Source: Thermothielavioides terrestris NRRL 8126 (Eukaryota > Ascomycota > Sordariomycetes > Sordariales > Chaetomiaceae). Taken from it: a stretch of DNA of 64,000 bases. Shown piece by piece: positions 23,101 through 35,198 of the stretch. Positions within the stretch are counted from its first letter, which is position 1, and the number at the start of each line of letters is the position of its first letter. Under the pieces are notes generated by a model. It was not told where the DNA came from, did no database searches, and was given only the letters and a program-made list of their open reading frames with translations. The stretch lies in the NCBI RefSeq assembly GCF_000226115.1, contig NC_016457.1, positions 4,154,001 through 4,218,000 of the forward strand, written 5' to 3'. The position numbers were made by a program, and so were the translations under genes.

Positions 23101-26100
23101 TGTCCTTGATGTTTTTGATCCTGACCTCCCCCGGACTGCGGACCACCGCGGGAATGCTTTGGTTCATTCCGTACCGCGGCACCTCCTTCGGGAACATTGT
23201 GACGAATGTCCCACCCACACCCCAAGAGATCAGAGGCGCACCTCGCCATCGCTGGAGCGGATCGTGTTCTCGACCATCTGTGGGAGGAATTACGTTGAGA
23301 TTGAGGGAGGCACCCCTGGGACGGCGATGAGTTGGGGCGGCGGGGGCTGGGACGGGCGCGGATGTCACCATTGCAGCAGGATGCGCGGCAGCGGGATATG
23401 CTGTCGACCGCGGAGAAGTTGAATCGTTTACCGAAGACGGACGGGGAATTGGCTCGACGGGCTTCGCGCCCCGGTTGCCATACAATGCTCCAGGGGACTG
23501 CGTCTGCGAGCGGGCGGGTGGCGCGAAGTCATAAGGCGGCGCCAAAGGACTGTGGCTGGACGCGGCGCGCTTGGGAGGCGACAACATAGCCTGGCCTGGA
23601 AGAGCTGAAGGCGGGGGGGTTTGTCTCAATCCTTGGGGAGGCGGGGCGTATCTCGACACGGGTGGCGAGGTTGGCTGGGACGGCATAGCGCCCCCGGGCG
23701 ATGGCTGCACCTGAGCCGGGGCTTCCTCTTCCTCAACTTCCCTCGTGGGCGGGAGGGATGGTACCCTCTGGAGCCGCAAGTCGTGCAGGGAACTGCTGCT
23801 TCGCCTCTCGGCCAGCACGCCGTCAGCATGGTCAACCTGTGCATGGGGTCGCGCACGCTCGTGGGACATCTCGAACTGCGCCAGTGGGCTGGAGGTACGA
23901 GGCTGGTGAGGCAAAATCGGCGGGCCCGGGGTTGTGGGAACCGGTACATAGCCACTGCTCGGTGGTCGTGACGCTGGCGGGGCGGGAGAATACCGGCTCG
24001 ATGCCGGGGCGGGGACAGGGCCATTAGCATAGGGTGCCGAAGGCGGGGCGGGAGAGTAGCGGGTCGAGGCGGATGCAGGAACTGCAGGCGGGAGCCCGGG
24101 GCCGGTGCTTAAGGAAGCATAAGGGTTAACGCGCGGCGGAGCGACGAGGTCAGGAACACCTGCATCGGACTTGGGGGGCCCGTGGGTTCCAGGAGGCATC
24201 GGGTGGGATGTGACCGAAGGCGGAGCGGTCTGGGGTGGGAAGCCATAGGGAGCCGGTGGCGTCGGCGATGGGATGCTCTTCTGGCTTTGCCGGGAAGCAG
24301 GGCGCGGCTTGGTAGTGACGGGGAGTTCCTCGAAGAAGCTCTCGTGGGATGGCTTAGTTCGGGTCGACTGTCCTTGCGAAGAGTGGCTAGACCCCGGGCG
24401 GCCCGTAGCAGGCGCCGGGGCACTGGTCGGAGGGGACGGGTACGTCTGCATGCTTGCGCTCCGGGGTGGTGGCGGCACGGCGGCAGGCGACCTCGGTCCC
24501 GGGATGTTATTTTGGAGTGGCTGGGCACTCGCCCGCCTCTTGGGAGCCTTGACTACTTCCATGGGAAGATCGTACGGCGAGGTGTATCCGCCCTTGGACT
24601 TGTCCACGAAACTTTGTGCCTTGCTTTTCTCCTGAGGCGGAGGAGGAACACCATATCCATACTGTGCAGGTGCTGGTGGGGCAGTTGAAGGCACGGCGTA
24701 AGGGGTAGCCACAGGAGGCTGGACTGCCGGAACCGGTGCCGCGGGCAGATAAGAGTTTGCTGGCGTCGCAGGGGATGCTGCAGGAAGATAGCGTTTCGTC
24801 GTTGGCGTGGTCACCGTCGCCGTTTGATGGGGAGGCAGATATTGCCCAGTGACTGTGTGTCTGCTTGGGTCAGGAGCCGGCACAGACCCGAGAGTAGCCT
24901 GGGGTTTGGTTGGCTCCGCCTGTTCGGCCTCGGAGTCCTCGAGAAGGCCCTCATCATCGCTCCCAAGAAAAGCGGCTGCGTCCAGCTCCTTCGTGTCGGC
25001 CCCTTCCTCCGGAAGGAAATCCTCGTCTTCGTCCTCGGCAAACATTTCTTTCCACTTGGCATCCAGGTTCTCCCCCTCCTCTGCCCGCGGCTGACCGGTT
25101 GCATTTTCTGGGCTCTCTGGGGGCGGGACTGCGTTCTCTTTTGGCCGGGGGGCATCCACCTCAGTTTCTGATTCCTCGACAGTTTCCTCCAAAGGGGCGA
25201 AGCCAGTCCCCGAGGAACCCATGTTCATGGACTTCAGCACATCCATCGTAGACTTCCGTTCGACGGGCGGCGGCTGGAAGTCGTTCTGCTCGCCGGAATT
25301 TTGGTCGCGCACATTGCTGAAGAAGTCGTCGTCTTCCCCGGCCGCATCCTCGGCGAAAAGGTCGTGGCCATTTGCTGTTGAGTCTGTGTGGGGGTCATGA
25401 TGCTGAGACGACGAGACCAGCGGGACCCCTTCCTCGAAGCGAGCCTCTGAAGCTTCCTCAGCTGTCGCCTTCAGATCACCGCCGATATACTGGTGCGCTG
25501 TAGAGCCATCTTTCATATCCTGTGAAACAGCATCGCGCCGCGAGCTTCCAGCGGCAGCATCGGGAAGTGCTCCGTGTTCTTGGCTCTCCTCTTGCTCGAT
25601 CTCGCGCATCAGATCCTCGGCCTGGTTGAATGATATGGGCTGGTCCAGCGCATGCGGCGGCGCAGTCTCAACTTCGGTTTTGGACCCAGTGCCATCTTCC
25701 AAGGGAACCACGGGTGGGAAAGAGTTTGTCCGGTTGCTCTCAGGCATGAACTTGAACGGATCGGTGGTGGTGCGGGGGAGGCTCCATTCGGCATCGCCAT
25801 CGTCATTCCAATTCACCTCATGCGGCACAGTCCGGGTGAAGGACATCGTGCTGAAGTGCTTTGAGGCCGTGCTTGACTCGCCCTGTGGCGCATTTCCTTC
25901 GTGTTCGGCAGCATCTCGCCGTTCAGCAGTCCTGACGGTGCCATCGGCCGGCGCATTGCTAGAGGCTGCCATCCGATCGTCGCCGGTGCCGTCCTCATGG
26001 AACCCAGCTTCAACCTGCTCACCAGACGCAGCCGGCTGCACTGGTGCTGTTATGACACCATTGTCATGTGGGGGAATTGGCGCGGCGTCGTCGGGCTCGC

Positions 26101-26170
26101 TTCGCGCCAGGTCGGCGAGCGAGTTTGGCATCGTGGCAGGATGCCATGACGGATTCGGCGCATCGGACAT
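20129..26170 (-). CDS. SEC16: COPII coat assembly scaffold Sec16
   Basis: Large peripheral ER protein that organises ER exit sites and COPII assembly with Sec23/24 and Sec13/31. The frame is open for 2013 codons, but a 57-nt intron is likely at 20868-20812 (GTAAGC donor, GCTAAC branch, CTCAG acceptor). It has no stop; splicing gives 1994 residues and restores [12 protein letters not shown]. The N-terminal 480 residues are acidic and disordered with repeated DDDFF/EDFLPEE blocks. A Pro/Ser/Tyr-rich linker follows. The central conserved domain starts near 985 ([33 protein letters not shown]). The ACE1 alpha-solenoid that binds Sec13 fills about 1090-1480. The C-terminus carries YEPPSY repeats and the [16 protein letters not shown] segment. 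The start is the first ATG of the frame (MSDAPNPSW). Confidence 0.93.
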   Translation of the reverse strand: MSDAPNPSWHPATMPNSLADLARSEPDDAAPIPPHDNGVITAPVQPAASGEQVEAGFHEDGTGDDRMAASSNAPADGTVRTAERRDAAEHEGNAPQGESSTASKHFSTMSFTRTVPHEVNWNDDGDAEWSLPRTTTDPFKFMPESNRTNSFPPVVPLEDGTGSKTEVETAPPHALDQPISFNQAEDLMREIEQEESQEHGALPDAAAGSSRRDAVSQDMKDGSTAHQYIGGDLKATAEEASEARFEEGVPLVSSSQHHDPHTDSTANGHDLFAEDAAGEDDDFFSNVRDQNSGEQNDFQPPPVERKSTMDVLKSMNMGSSGTGFAPLEETVEESETEVDAPRPKENAVPPPESPENATGQPRAEEGENLDAKWKEMFAEDEDEDFLPEEGADTKELDAAAFLGSDDEGLLEDSEAEQAEPTKPQATLGSVPAPDPSRHTVTGQYLPPHQTATVTTPTTKRYLPAASPATPANSYLPAAPVPAVQPPVATPYAVPSTAPPAPAQYGYGVPPPPQEKSKAQSFVDKSKGGYTSPYDLPMEVVKAPKRRASAQPLQNNIPGPRSPAAVPPPPRSASMQTYPSPPTSAPAPATGRPGSSHSSQGQSTRTKPSHESFFEELPVTTKPRPASRQSQKSIPSPTPPAPYGFPPQTAPPSVTSHPMPPGTHGPPKSDAGVPDLVAPPRVNPYASLSTGPGLPPAVPASASTRYSPAPPSAPYANGPVPAPASSRYSPAPPASRPPSSGYVPVPTTPGPPILPHQPRTSSPLAQFEMSHERARPHAQVDHADGVLAERRSSSSLHDLRLQRVPSLPPTREVEEEEAPAQVQPSPGGAMPSQPTSPPVSRYAPPPQGLRQTPPPSALPGQAMLSPPKRAASSHSPLAPPYDFAPPARSQTQSPGALYGNRGAKPVEPIPRPSSVNDSTSPRSTAYPAAAHPAAMVTSAPVPAPAAPTHRRPRGASLNLNVIPPTDGREHDPLQRWRGAPLISWGVGGTFVTMFPKEVPRYGMNQSIPAVVRSPGEVRIKNIKDIIPLEERLAKFPGPLKGKSKKKETIAWLTTGIESLEQGLPSTLFPPAHLSHEDKRAIERVLLWKILRVFVEHDGVLEGNPTVEKAVRDILSPGIEPPEIAAPYTNGAAALGLSGAPATGVQGDGVSSSTVEQIRRHLLAGESEKAIWAAVDQRLWGHALLLSGALMPNLYKQVAQEFVKKEVNFPGHNNESLAALYEVLAGNHEESIDELVPVHARAGLQLMATNAASGPSKDAMEGLDKWRETLSLILSNRSSDDVRAINSLGVLLSGYGRAEAAHICFMFARSYTVFGGLDDPNSHFVLVGSDHKKQAEQFAKEIEPLLLSEVYEYGQSLAGGSSVPITNPHLAAYKLQHALVLAEYGFRDKALQYCDAIATAITSQTKRSPYHHPILENAVEDLLRRLKSAPKEESNSWIPKPSMNKVSDSVWSRFNKFVAGDDEVSGQGSTGEAESGPFARIAGGTPTISRSPSTNNLETFGAAVPSYGVPPPLPNGPVPVSAPPTRAASRYAPGAAQPAGTSSRPSTSAYAPRSSMERTSSDLNRGSFELPRRSLEQRAGSDSPVRSASPAAAYTPYSAGYSAPQESPYSTVSTSAPPQTPASAPPQTIGYPGMSVGETNSDRASDAPGQSPKPSGCQPPSYGYEPPSLTADEPPAQGQNSASDEGSGGSSYEPPSYQPYGYEPPSYEPGPESSNDDADSGEESKPKPKKKGIMYDDEDDFPMPKPAEKTKEEKDRENAELIRRVAEEDGKPILQASTWITEHANTSSAKRAEAAKQAKKGWGFTSWFGGGAKKDSASQDASAPNKPIRAKLGEPNSFYYDPELKRWVNKNAGPEDTTKKATPPPPKGPSPRSVSASSAGPPPGSGSGPDAGRASAPPPRSSARSSSVGPPPPSSSSDTSLPASGAAGGSLPPPPAGPVSMLRSASNTSTASAPPLGAGSGSSTGTGTGAGTPRPPTSLSNSSSIDDLLGAAGPRKPGAARKGRKAARYVDVMGQ

Positions 26171-27254
26171 TGTGCTGGATGAATTAAGCGTGGCGCGAGG
26201 GGCCGTGGCAGAGGCGCCGCTGCGCTACGAAAAAGAAGAGAAATCCTAGAGAGCAAAAAGCCGGGTATCAGCAGCCCATTTCAAGGTCTGGCCAGGGGGT
26301 CAAAAAGTCGAGACGGGCACCGCGAGAAGAGCGCGTCGCCAGAACCGGGCCCCTGTCGCAGCTCCCAACAGGGGGGAAGGGACGGAAAATAAAATTGCAT
26401 ACTTATACAAGCACTAAACGACTGGCTAACATAAACGTCTAGCAGGAAGGCATTTTTACAGGGTTGGCGATGATGGCACTTCGAGCACTGACCGTGAAGT
26501 TTGAAAGTTGGCAACTTCGGAGATGGTGACGGAACGGCGGACGGGACTCGGAAGCGGCGCTGCGCATGGCGCAGCCAAAAGGGCAACGCTGGCCTTAGCA
26601 GATGCAGGTGCCAGGGCAGAAGCGCAGGAGGGCTGCAGGAGTTTGCGTTAACAGTGCTATTCTTATCGGCAGTGCCCCGTGTTAACGACTCCCAATTTCG
26701 CTGCTGCGAATGGCTATAAAGCTAGCGCTAAAGAGCTGAGTCCAGCAGTACCAGTTAACAAATAACAGAACACAGGAGTCTGGTATCGGCGTCATCAGAT
26801 AATGCACCTCCGTTCCTCCAGATGCATTGGAGGGCGAGGACCCTTGTCACCAACATGACCTCTAGCCAGCAGTCGTCATGCAGTGCATCTCTGTTGGCAA
26901 CTCTGGCAGTTTCATGCCGCAAGCACCCGCGCCTCTCATTGCACTGGCACTGCCATGTCGCGCCCTCTTCACAACGGCTGACCGGGCTTAACTGCACGGA
27001 ATTTCAGGCACCTTTGGTTCCACGCTTTTTATAGCGCGAGATCTTCCTGTCATGCACGCACCGTGATCCGAGACAGCATCGAGGACTAGGCAGGCAAGCC
27101 CGGGAAGGAGCCGGCATCAACGGGTGGAAGTTTCTCTACGGGGCTAGAAAAGGAAGAGGCAGATTTAGATCCACGACTTGAATTTCCCACCGAATAGCTC
27201 CGTCCCTGCCCTGCGCTTGGTGTCGCGTTCGCCGAGGCCTCTGGCCATCGCGGG
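26171..27254. promoter_or_regulatory. Divergent promoter region of SEC16 and NEO1-type ATPase
   Basis: 1.08 kb between divergent genes. A TATAAA sits at about 26714 on the plus strand, too far from the NEO1-type start to assign. No gene recognised. Confidence 0.45.
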
Positions 27255-30200
27255 ATGCCTCCCTCAACGTCTCGCCACCCTGCCAAGCCGCCAGACTCGC
27301 CGGTCGACGACTCCGACTCTGACCTCGAATTCGATCTTGAAGAGCTCGACCCCCAGGTTGCGGCGGGCAACGAACAACAGAATAGTGGAGGCTTGCTGGG
27401 ACGGACACGCGACACTGCCGAGCACCAGCCCCCGACGAGAATTGCACTGCGCACGCTCCGCATGGGTGGGCTACGGCGCGGCGCTAAACGCAATGGATAC
27501 GGCGAGCTGGGTCGCAGCCATGCCAGGGGCGACGAGGACACCGAAGCGTCGCTGAGGGACGGAGATGGCGGCGACCCACGCTATTCGGACGCCAGCGCCG
27601 CCGGCGGGGACGATGCGCCACTGCTCAGCGGGCGCAGACGGAGCGCCAGCAAACGCCGGCGGTCGTTCGCCAGCGATAGCTTGCGCAAAGTCGGCCTGCG
27701 GCTCCCCAGTTTCATGTCCTCGCCTGCCGCGGACCAGCGCGATCAAGACGACGACCTAGGGAAGGAGGAGGACGATCCGTCGTCATCGAGGCTGGTGGCC
27801 GTTGGCTCGTCCCAATCCACTCGCTTCCCGCCCAACATCGTGTCCAACGCCAAATACACGGCCTGGAGTTTCTTGCCTATCACGCTTTACAACGAGTTTT
27901 CCTTCTTTTTCAACATGTACTTTCTCCTGGTCGCTCTCTCCCAGGCGATTCCGGCACTCAGGATCGGCTACCTCTCGACATATATTGCTCCTCTGGCGTT
28001 CGTGCTGGTCATCACGTTGGGGAAGGAGGCCTATGACGATCTCGAGCGGCGGAGGCGAGACAACGAGGCCAATTCGGAGGAGTACACGGTTCTTCAGTTT
28101 AACGAGCCCGGGAAGGGGGCAAAAGGCGTTCGACCGAGGAAGAACATGAAGTCAACACACGTGCGGAGAGGATCGAAGCGCTATGTTTCGGAAAGAGATA
28201 GGCTCTCGGATATACAGGAGGAGGAAGAGCAGACTGAAGGCGACGGCCTCCGCCAGCGCCCGTCTTGGATTGTTTCGGAGACCAGCAAGAAGTCGCGGGA
28301 TCTCAGAGTAGGCGACGTCCTGAAGCTGAGTAAAGGACATCGCGTGCCCGCCGATGTTGTCATCTTGAAGTGCCTGTCAAACGACCCGGCTGCGCACAAA
28401 CAAGAGAGAGCGGCGGCGCTGCAAGAGGAGCCATTGCTCCTGGATCACGCAGCTGAGTCCGGAGAGGGCAGCTCCGTGGTTGAGCCCTACTCTGAGGACG
28501 GCGCTGCTGAAGGAGGCTCGAATGGAGAGACTTTTATCCGGACGGACCAGCTCGACGGCGAAACCGACTGGAAGCTGCGACTGGCGTCCCCCTTGTCGCA
28601 GAACCTCCCCACGGAGGAGCTGGTCCGCATGCGGGTGACGGGCGGAAAGCCGGACAAGAAAGTCAACGAGTTCATCGGCACTCTGGAACTACTGCCAACA
28701 CGGCAGGATGCCATGGGCACCACCGCCTTCTCCAAAGATGACGGTCTCTCAAAGGCCGCGGCGCTCTCCATCGACAACACGGCATGGGCAAACACCGTCA
28801 TCGCGTCGCATGCGACAACTTTGGCTGTTATTGTTTACACTGGGCCGCAGACGCGCTCTGCCCTATCCACGTCCCCGTCCCGTTCCAAGACCGGCCTTCT
28901 GGAATATGAAATCAATTCGCTCACCAAGATTCTCTGTTTTCTCACTCTCGCCCTCTCCATCATCCTGGTCGCCTTGGAAGGATTCAACAACACGACTGGC
29001 AACATTTGGTATGTCAAGATCATGAGGTTCCTGGTCCTCTTTTCAACGATCGTACCGATCAGTCTCCGCGTCAATCTGGACCTTGGGAAGAGTGTGTACT
29101 CTTGGTTTATCCAGAGGGACCCGGGCATCCCGGGAGCTGTTGTGCGGACCAGCACGATCCCCGAAGATCTGGGGCGAATCGAGTACCTGCTCAGCGACAA
29201 GACAGGAACCCTGACCCAGAATGAAATGGAAATGAAGAAGATCCACGTCGGAACTGTGTCCTACGGGAACGACGCCATGGACGAGGTCTCGGCCTATGTG
29301 AGGCAGGCTTTTCACTCGGCCCCGTCAGCCGACGACCTGACGCTTGCGACACCGTCGACATCGCTCTTGTCCTCCGCAAACGTCGGCGCCACTAGAACCC
29401 GCAGAGAAATCGGGTCTCGCGTTCGCGACGTTGTGCTCGCACTTGCTCTCTGTCACAACGTGACACCAACCACCGAGGAAGACGAGGACGGTCGCATGGT
29501 GAATTCATACCAGGCCAGCTCGCCCGACGAGATTGCCATTGTGCGGTGGACCGAGTCAGTCGGGCTGCGCCTGGCATCTCGAGACCGCAAGAGCATGGTG
29601 CTCGAGTCCACCGAGACGGGCCGGACCGTGGTCAAGGTCCGCATCTTGGATATCTTCCCCTTCACCTCGGATGGGAAGCGGATGGGCATCGTTGTGCAGT
29701 TCTACGAGAAGCTGCAGCCCGGCGTCCCCGGCCTCGACAGCGGCGAGATCTGGTTCTACCAGAAAGGCGCGGACACCGTCATGGGATCCATCGTCGCGGC
29801 CAATGACTGGCTGGACGAGGAAACGGCCAACATGGCGCGCGAAGGTCTCCGGACGCTCGTCGTGGGCAGAAGGCGGCTATCGACGGCCGAGTATCAGGAG
29901 TTCACCGCCAAGTATCAAGAGGCATCCCTGACAATCAGCGGCCGCGAGGCCGGTATGCAGGCCGTGGTGAGCCGGTACCTCGAGCACGACCTCGAGCTGC
30001 TCGGCGTCACGGGTGTCGAGGACAAGCTGCAGAAAGACGTCAAGCCGTCGCTGGAGCTGCTCCGCAACGCCGGCATCAAGATCTGGATGCTGACGGGCGA
30101 CAAGGTGGAGACGGCACGCTGCGTGGCGGTCAGCTCCAAGCTGGTCGCCAGGGGACAGTACATCCACACGGTTGCCCAGCTGAGACGGAAAGACGCGGCG

Positions 30201-31371
30201 CAGGAAAACCTCGACCTGCTCCGGAGCAAGACCGACGCCTGCCTGCTGATCGACGGCGAGAGCCTCGGCATGTACCTGACGCACTACCGGGCCGAGTTCG
30301 TCTCGGCCGCGGTGCTGCTCCCGACCGTGGTCGCCTGCCGGTGCTCGCCGACGCAGAAGGCCGAGGTGGCGAAGCTGATCAAGGAGTACACCAAGAAGCG
30401 CGTGTGCTGCATCGGCGACGGCGGCAACGACGTGTCGATGATCCAGGCGGCCGACGTCGGCGTCGGCATCGTGGGCAAGGAGGGCCGGCAGGCCAGCCTC
30501 GCGGCCGACTTCTCCATCGAGCAGTTCCACCACCTGACCAAGCTTCTCGTGTGGCACGGCCGCAACAGCTACAAGCGCAGCGCTAAGCTGGCCCAGTTCG
30601 TCATCCACCGCGGCCTGATTATCGCCGTCTGCCAGACCATGTACAGCATTGCGCTTAAGTTTGAGCCTGAGGGTTTGTACAAGGTGTGTTTGCCTCACCC
30701 ATCCCCATCCCTTTTGTCTATAAATAACAATGAGCGGTATTTGCTAAGTCCCAATTTTCTCCCCCATCTAGGACTGGCTCATGGTCGGCTACGCAACCGT
30801 GTATACGGCCGCGCCGGTGCTCTCGCTCGTGCTCGACAAGGACGTGGACGAGAACCTGGCCAACCTGTACCCGGAGCTCTACAAGGAGCTGACGTCGGGC
30901 CGCTCGCTGTCGTACCGCACCTTCTTCGTCTGGGTCTTCGTCTCGGTCTACCAGGGCTGCCTGATCCAGGGCCTGTCGCAGCTGCTCACCGAGGTCGACG
31001 GCCCGCGCATGGTCGCCGTCAGCTTCACCGCTCTCGTGCTCAACGAGCTGCTCATGGTCGCCATCGAGATCACCACCTGGCATTGGGTCATGATGGTCTC
31101 CATCGTCGGCACCTTCTTGATGTTTGTCGGCTCGGTTCCCTTCTTGGGCCGGTATTTCGACTTGGGGTTCTTGTTGACTGTGTGAGTATCCCGCAACCCT
31201 GTCTCTGTTTTCGTCAGAGTGGTTGTGGGGGAGTACAACGGCTAACCGCGGCGCAGGGGTTTCTATTGGCGGGTCGCTGCGATCATGGCTATGTCGCTGA
31301 TTCCAACATACGCGGCCAAGGTTATTCAGCGGACCATGAAGCCGCCGTCGTATCGCAAGGTTCAGGGTTGA
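27255..31371 (+). CDS. NEO1: P4-type ATPase (phospholipid flippase), Neo1 type
   Basis: Flips aminophospholipids across Golgi and endosomal membranes. Exons 27255-30683, 30772-31181 and 31257-31371 give 1317 residues. P-type hallmarks are all visible: the phosphorylation site LSDKTGTLTQNE (Asp near residue 648), the dephosphorylation loop as LDGETDW near 435, the hinge WMLTGDKVETARC and GDGGNDVSMIQAADVGVGI. The P4-specific VPISLRVNLD sits in helix 4. The N-terminal motif FPPNIVSNAKYTAWSFLPITLYNEFSFFFNMYFLLVAL fits Neo1/ATP9 rather than Drs2/Dnf. The spliced last exons supply the final helices and a TMKPPSYRKVQG tail. Intron donors are GTGTGT and GTGAGT. An acidic, Arg-rich N-terminus of about 190 residues is probably disordered. 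AATAAA follows 145 nt after the stop. Confidence 0.93.
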
Positions 31372-31515
31372 CTCGGGAGGAATTATGGCGAGCATGGGTG
31401 GCGTTTGGAGCTGTGGAGTTTTACTTATTTGCCTTGCAACTAACGAGCGTTTTGGATGTACCCGTCCCCCCTGAAGTTGCCGATGTGTCCAGGTGCCTCC
31501 GTCTATTGTCTACAC

Positions 31516-31521
31516 AATAAA
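31516..31521 (+). terminator. Polyadenylation signal AATAAA after NEO1-type gene
   Basis: Exact AATAAA between the converging NEO1-type and CYC2-type genes, 145 nt past the NEO1-type stop. Confidence 0.45.
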
Positions 31522-31561
31522 TTCTACAGCCTTTTTATAACCTTCCCGGTAGGTGCCGCCC

Positions 31562-33151
31562 TCACATCTTCAGGACCAGCCAGTCCTCTTCCAGGGCCGG
31601 GTATTTCCTCTTCAGGTCGCCAATGACGCCCTTAACTGGGCCCTGTAACTCCTTCCCAGCGCCCCATACCTTGGCGCCGGCGTAGTGCGCGATGAAACCG
31701 TCGGGTCCGGAGATGATGAGCAGGTTCTTGCCACCCGCCACGCGGTTTTTCTTGCTATCCTCGCACCGGCACTGTTCGGCGCCTGTGCCCGCCGGCGCGT
31801 CCCTGTCGCCAGATGTCACCAGCCTCTTGGCAGAGTGGTAGGTGCAGGCGTCGGAGTTGACCGAGTCGACAGGCGAGGGCGCCGCGCTGCTGGCCGGGCT
31901 TGCACTGTTCGCCCACAGCCGCCACCACGCCGGCCCGCCCGCTCCGCTCGATGCTGACGTCGCCACCCCTGTCGACCGCACGACGGTCGCGGCGTCGATG
32001 AATGAGCTTTCCTCGTCCACGGTGCACGAGTACGTGAACCGACCCGCGTACTTCCGCCGGAACTCCTCCAGCAGCGCAACCACCGCACCCGTCTGCTTCT
32101 CCTCACCGCCACGCCCCTCCCCTTCTCGGCCCCCGCAACCCACACAGTCCTCACGCCGGCGATTCGCCCAGATGACCTCCATCTCCACCCCGGGCCTGTC
32201 CATCAGCGCCCTGGCAGCCTGCAGCGCAGGCGCAATGCCCGTGCCGCCCGCCAGAAACACCACCTTCCTCCCCCTCCCCGCTCCTCCCTTTCCCTTCCCC
32301 TCCTCCTCGACCACCCCTTCCCCCCCACCAACCCCAACCCCAGCGCGGGCGCACAAGTCAAACCCCAACCGCGGGCCCCTCAACTCCACTGTCTCCCCGA
32401 CCCGAAGCCGGGCGAGATAGCCCGACACCTCGCCGCGCTCCATCCGGCGCACATACAGCCGCACCTTGCCATCATAATCATCATCATCATCATGGCTGCC
32501 ATCCAGCCCAGCCGCAGCCGCGCGCACCACCGCCGACGGCGGCGGCGGCGCGGGAAGCGGCGTGTAGTCGCGCGCGACCTGCAGCTGGGGCTGCTTGACC
32601 TCGACGGACCACAGGCCGTGGCGCCAGGCGGCGGCGACGGCGCGGGCGGTGGGGGTGCGCTGGGCTGCGGAAGAGGAGGAGGCGGCTGGCTCGAGGGTGA
32701 GCAGGAAGGTGGTGGGCGAGAGCTGTTCGCGGGCGGTGATGGTGAAGGGGGTGAAGGTGGTGGGGTTCAGGGGGGTGGTGTCGGAGGCGGGGGAGGCGAG
32801 GAGGTAAGGGGGTAAAGCGAGGAGGAGGGCGGCGAGGAGGGAGAGCCCGACCCAGCGGGCTCTTCTCGGTTTGGTGCGGGTTGGGTTTGGAGTTTGGTTA
32901 GGCCCCGCTTTGGTATCGGCTTTGAATCTGTCATTGGGAAGCTGGGTTGGTGGTTGAAGTCGGACCCTGGTCGGGGGCGGTGTGGTGTGGACGGCGCGGC
33001 GTTGAGGCTGTTGTTGGAGTGAGCGATGGGCGTCGTGGCGAAGAGTGAGTGAGCTTGGCCGACGACATGAGACAGGCGGCTGCAGTGGCTTGCACAGCGC
33101 TATCCTTGGGCCCGGGAACCGAGCGGCGCAATGCACCGGTGGCCGCACCAT
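31562..33151 (-). CDS. CYC2: Mitochondrial FAD/NAD(P) oxidoreductase, Cyc2-like
   Basis: Cyc2 is an inner-membrane flavoprotein that helps heme attachment to cytochrome c. Single exon, 529 residues from MVRPPVHCAARF. The in-frame sequence upstream lacks another ATG, and this start gives an Arg-rich, acid-poor presequence. One hydrophobic helix follows near residue 100 (VGLSLLAALLLALPPYLLA), then a ferredoxin-reductase fold: FTITAREQLSPTTFLLTLEP, the FAD motif RDYTPLP, MERGEVSGYLARLRVGETVEL, and the NAD(P) motif VVFLAGGTGIAPALQAARAL. The C-terminal block LLIISGPDGFIAHYAGAKVW and LKRKYPALEEDWLVLKM is typical of Cyc2. Low-complexity Gly/Arg inserts lengthen it. The adjacent genes AIM32, MTQ1 and LARS2 are also mitochondrial. 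The assignment rests on motif order and the membrane anchor; a cytochrome b5 reductase relative is the alternative. Confidence 0.8.
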   Translation of the reverse strand: MVRPPVHCAARFPGPRIALCKPLQPPVSCRRPSSLTLRHDAHRSLQQQPQRRAVHTTPPPTRVRLQPPTQLPNDRFKADTKAGPNQTPNPTRTKPRRARWVGLSLLAALLLALPPYLLASPASDTTPLNPTTFTPFTITAREQLSPTTFLLTLEPAASSSSAAQRTPTARAVAAAWRHGLWSVEVKQPQLQVARDYTPLPAPPPPSAVVRAAAAGLDGSHDDDDDYDGKVRLYVRRMERGEVSGYLARLRVGETVELRGPRLGFDLCARAGVGVGGGEGVVEEEGKGKGGAGRGRKVVFLAGGTGIAPALQAARALMDRPGVEMEVIWANRRREDCVGCGGREGEGRGGEEKQTGAVVALLEEFRRKYAGRFTYSCTVDEESSFIDAATVVRSTGVATSASSGAGGPAWWRLWANSASPASSAAPSPVDSVNSDACTYHSAKRLVTSGDRDAPAGTGAEQCRCEDSKKNRVAGGKNLLIISGPDGFIAHYAGAKVWGAGKELQGPVKGVIGDLKRKYPALEEDWLVLKM

Positions 33152-33482
33152 GATCTGAAATCCAGGCCGGAGCCGGCGGTGCGGCGTGCGTGCCGGCCAC
33201 TTTGAGCACCAGTTCACAAGCCCGAGCACGAGAGAGCTGAGTGGATTGAAGTTGAGATGCAGTGACAGGGGTAAGAGTAGGATGTATGCATATATGCAGT
33301 ACACTAGTTACAGTGATCCGTACGTGTGTAACGGAGTATCCGCCCCGCCAATGGCTATCGTGCTCCTCGGACATAACGCTTTTAGCGATACATGCGCTTT
33401 TAGCGATACATGGAGAGCCATACATGGATGGCTCTCCGGCTGCTGTTCTCACTCCAGGCAAGGCCCAACATATTTCTCCTGT
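33152..33482. other. Intergenic with tandem repeat and hairpin
   Basis: CYC2-type promoter and AIM32 3' flank, both minus-strand genes. It contains a perfect two-copy 18-nt repeat and an adjoining inverted repeat, described separately. Confidence 0.55.
33377..33437. repeat. Tandem 18-mer duplication plus 10-bp inverted repeat
   Basis: Two identical copies of CGCTTTTAGCGATACATG lie at 33377-33394 and 33395-33412. They run directly into a perfect inverted repeat, GGAGAGCCAT at 33412-33421 and ATGGCTCTCC at 33428-33437, with a six-base loop. It lies 45 nt beyond the AIM32 stop codon, so it could fold at the 3' end of that transcript. Confidence 0.8.
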
Positions 33483-34653
33483 CTATAGCGTCAAGATCTC
33501 TCCCTCCTGAGTGATCCCTCCCCTGAACAGCTCCTCAATGACCCTGCCCCGCCGGATCGTCTCGCGTACAATCCCCTCGACGTGTCGCGGCTCGACCCTG
33601 CCATACCAGATCCCATGTCCAGCCAGCGGGTGCACCTCCCCGTCCTCGGTCCTTAGCCCAGGAGGCAGATAGACAATCACATTCCCCGCAAACTTGTGCC
33701 CGCCAATGTGGCTGATCAGCCCCACGCGCGCGGCCCACTCCCGCCCCGAGGCAACCCCTTCCACGGCAGGCCCATCCTCGCCCTCCACCTCCACCGCACC
33801 GCGTAGCACCTCCACGCCCTGCTCAGGCAGCCGCCTCTCAAACTCGCCCCGCAGCAGCGGCCCGTACAGGCCGCACCGCCGGTCGCGGCCGCCGTGCCCG
33901 CACACCAGCACGACCACCTCGCGCACGTCCCTGACGCCCCACAGCAGGCTCTGGTAGGCGGGCTTGCGCAGCAGCCGGTCGCGGTGGATCGGCGACAGGC
34001 CGTCGTGCATCGGGTGCAGCCGCTCGGGCTGCAGGTAGCCGCGGACGAGGGCCTCGACGGATTCGAACGAGACGCGCGGCAGGTACGGCACGTACTTGAA
34101 CTGCGGCAGGAGGTAGACGGAGCTGGTGTGCAGCTCGGGCCGCCGTCTGGGCGGCGGCGAAGAGGGGAAGGAGGCGTTGAGGATGGCGATGTTGTGGAAC
34201 GGCTGGTGCGGAGGGACGCGCGGTTAGTCTCAGCGGCATATTGACATATTGACATATTTCCAAGAAAGGCTTGGAAGGCGGGCGGGCGAGGGAGAAACCA
34301 GGGCTTACATCGCTGAACTTCCCGCGCGGCCCGACCAGCTCGCGCAGGTCAGCCACGAGGTTGTCGCCGCCGTGTTCCTCCTCGATGCGCGACGGCCAAT
34401 CGTCCTTGCCGGTACAGACGAGCACGTGCTGCGCGTAGTTGGAGATGAGGCCGTTGAGCGGCGCCTGGCGGTCAATCTCGAGGCCGGGCAACGGGTCGGG
34501 CGTCGCGGCGCAGGCGCATGTCGGCGCCGGGCAGGTGGGTGTTGTCGGGAACGGGGCGGCCTTCGTTGCGAGCGCCCTGCGCGGCACTGCGGCTGCTGGT
34601 GCTGCCACGGCTGGTTTGGTGCACGCTCGGGCGAGCAGCCGGGGTATTGTCAT
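33483..34653 (-). CDS. AIM32: Sucrase/ferredoxin-like thioredoxin-fold protein, Aim32 type
   Basis: Aim32 is a mitochondrial thioredoxin-like 2Fe-2S protein linked to redox quality control of import. Exons 34653-34309 and 34202-33483 give 354 residues. The intron is 106 nt (GTAAGC...ACCAG). The start MTIPRLLARACTKPAVAAPA is Arg/Ala-rich, as for a mitochondrial presequence; the open frame extends upstream only from TTG. A Cys-rich segment (TCPAPTCACAATPDP) precedes NYAQHVLVCTGKDDWPSRIEEE. The C-terminal half carries the family motifs VVVLVCGHGGRDRRCGLYGPLL and LISHIGGHKFAGNVIVYLPPG, with the HxGGHKFAGN signature. It ends VIEELFRGGITQEGEILTL. Divergent from MTQ1 across 545 nt. Confidence 0.88.
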
Positions 34654-35198
34654 GGTGGGCGGCAGTGGGTATATCTTCGTGATCTTGACCGGCAAGATCG
34701 GCGAGATTGCCTGTGTTGCATGTTAAAGAGGGAGGCAGTTCGGGGTGGGTTCGAATCGAATCCTGGATGGAATCGCCGGCCCAGCATGTCGGTGATATCT
34801 TGAGGGCGGGTTTAAATCCGAGCAGATCGATATGCACTAAAGCAAAACGTGCGTTACAGTAACCTCGGTTAAAACATTTCAGGTTGTTAGCGTCAGTTAC
34901 ATTCAGAGAAGTTACGGATCTCACTTATTCCTCCTTCTTTTAGCTGAACATGGAGAAGGACACAGAATACGGAACTTCAAAAAGACGGTTAACTGAGTCT
35001 GGAGTCTAACTCATTGCGGGAGAAAAACAAAATGAGTCTCTGAAAGAATATGCCTTGCCAATATCGAGTCGAGAGCAGGTAGCTGAATGCTCTCCTCTCG
35101 CTTCCTCTCTGTCTGCCCTCTGTCCGGATTCTCGTAGTCCAGGGCTCGCCCGGCGCCTTCACACGTTCGCGACTCATACTGATCCGTAACCCCAGAGC
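34654..35198. promoter_or_regulatory. Divergent promoter of AIM32 and MTQ1
   Basis: Shared upstream region of two mitochondrial-protein genes. No element could be assigned. A GGTTCGAAT string at about 34749 looks like a tRNA T-arm but has no tRNA around it. Confidence 0.45.

Noticed and set aside
34740..34770. GGTTCGAAT string resembling a tRNA T arm
   Set aside because: No matching acceptor, D or anticodon stems could be placed around it.
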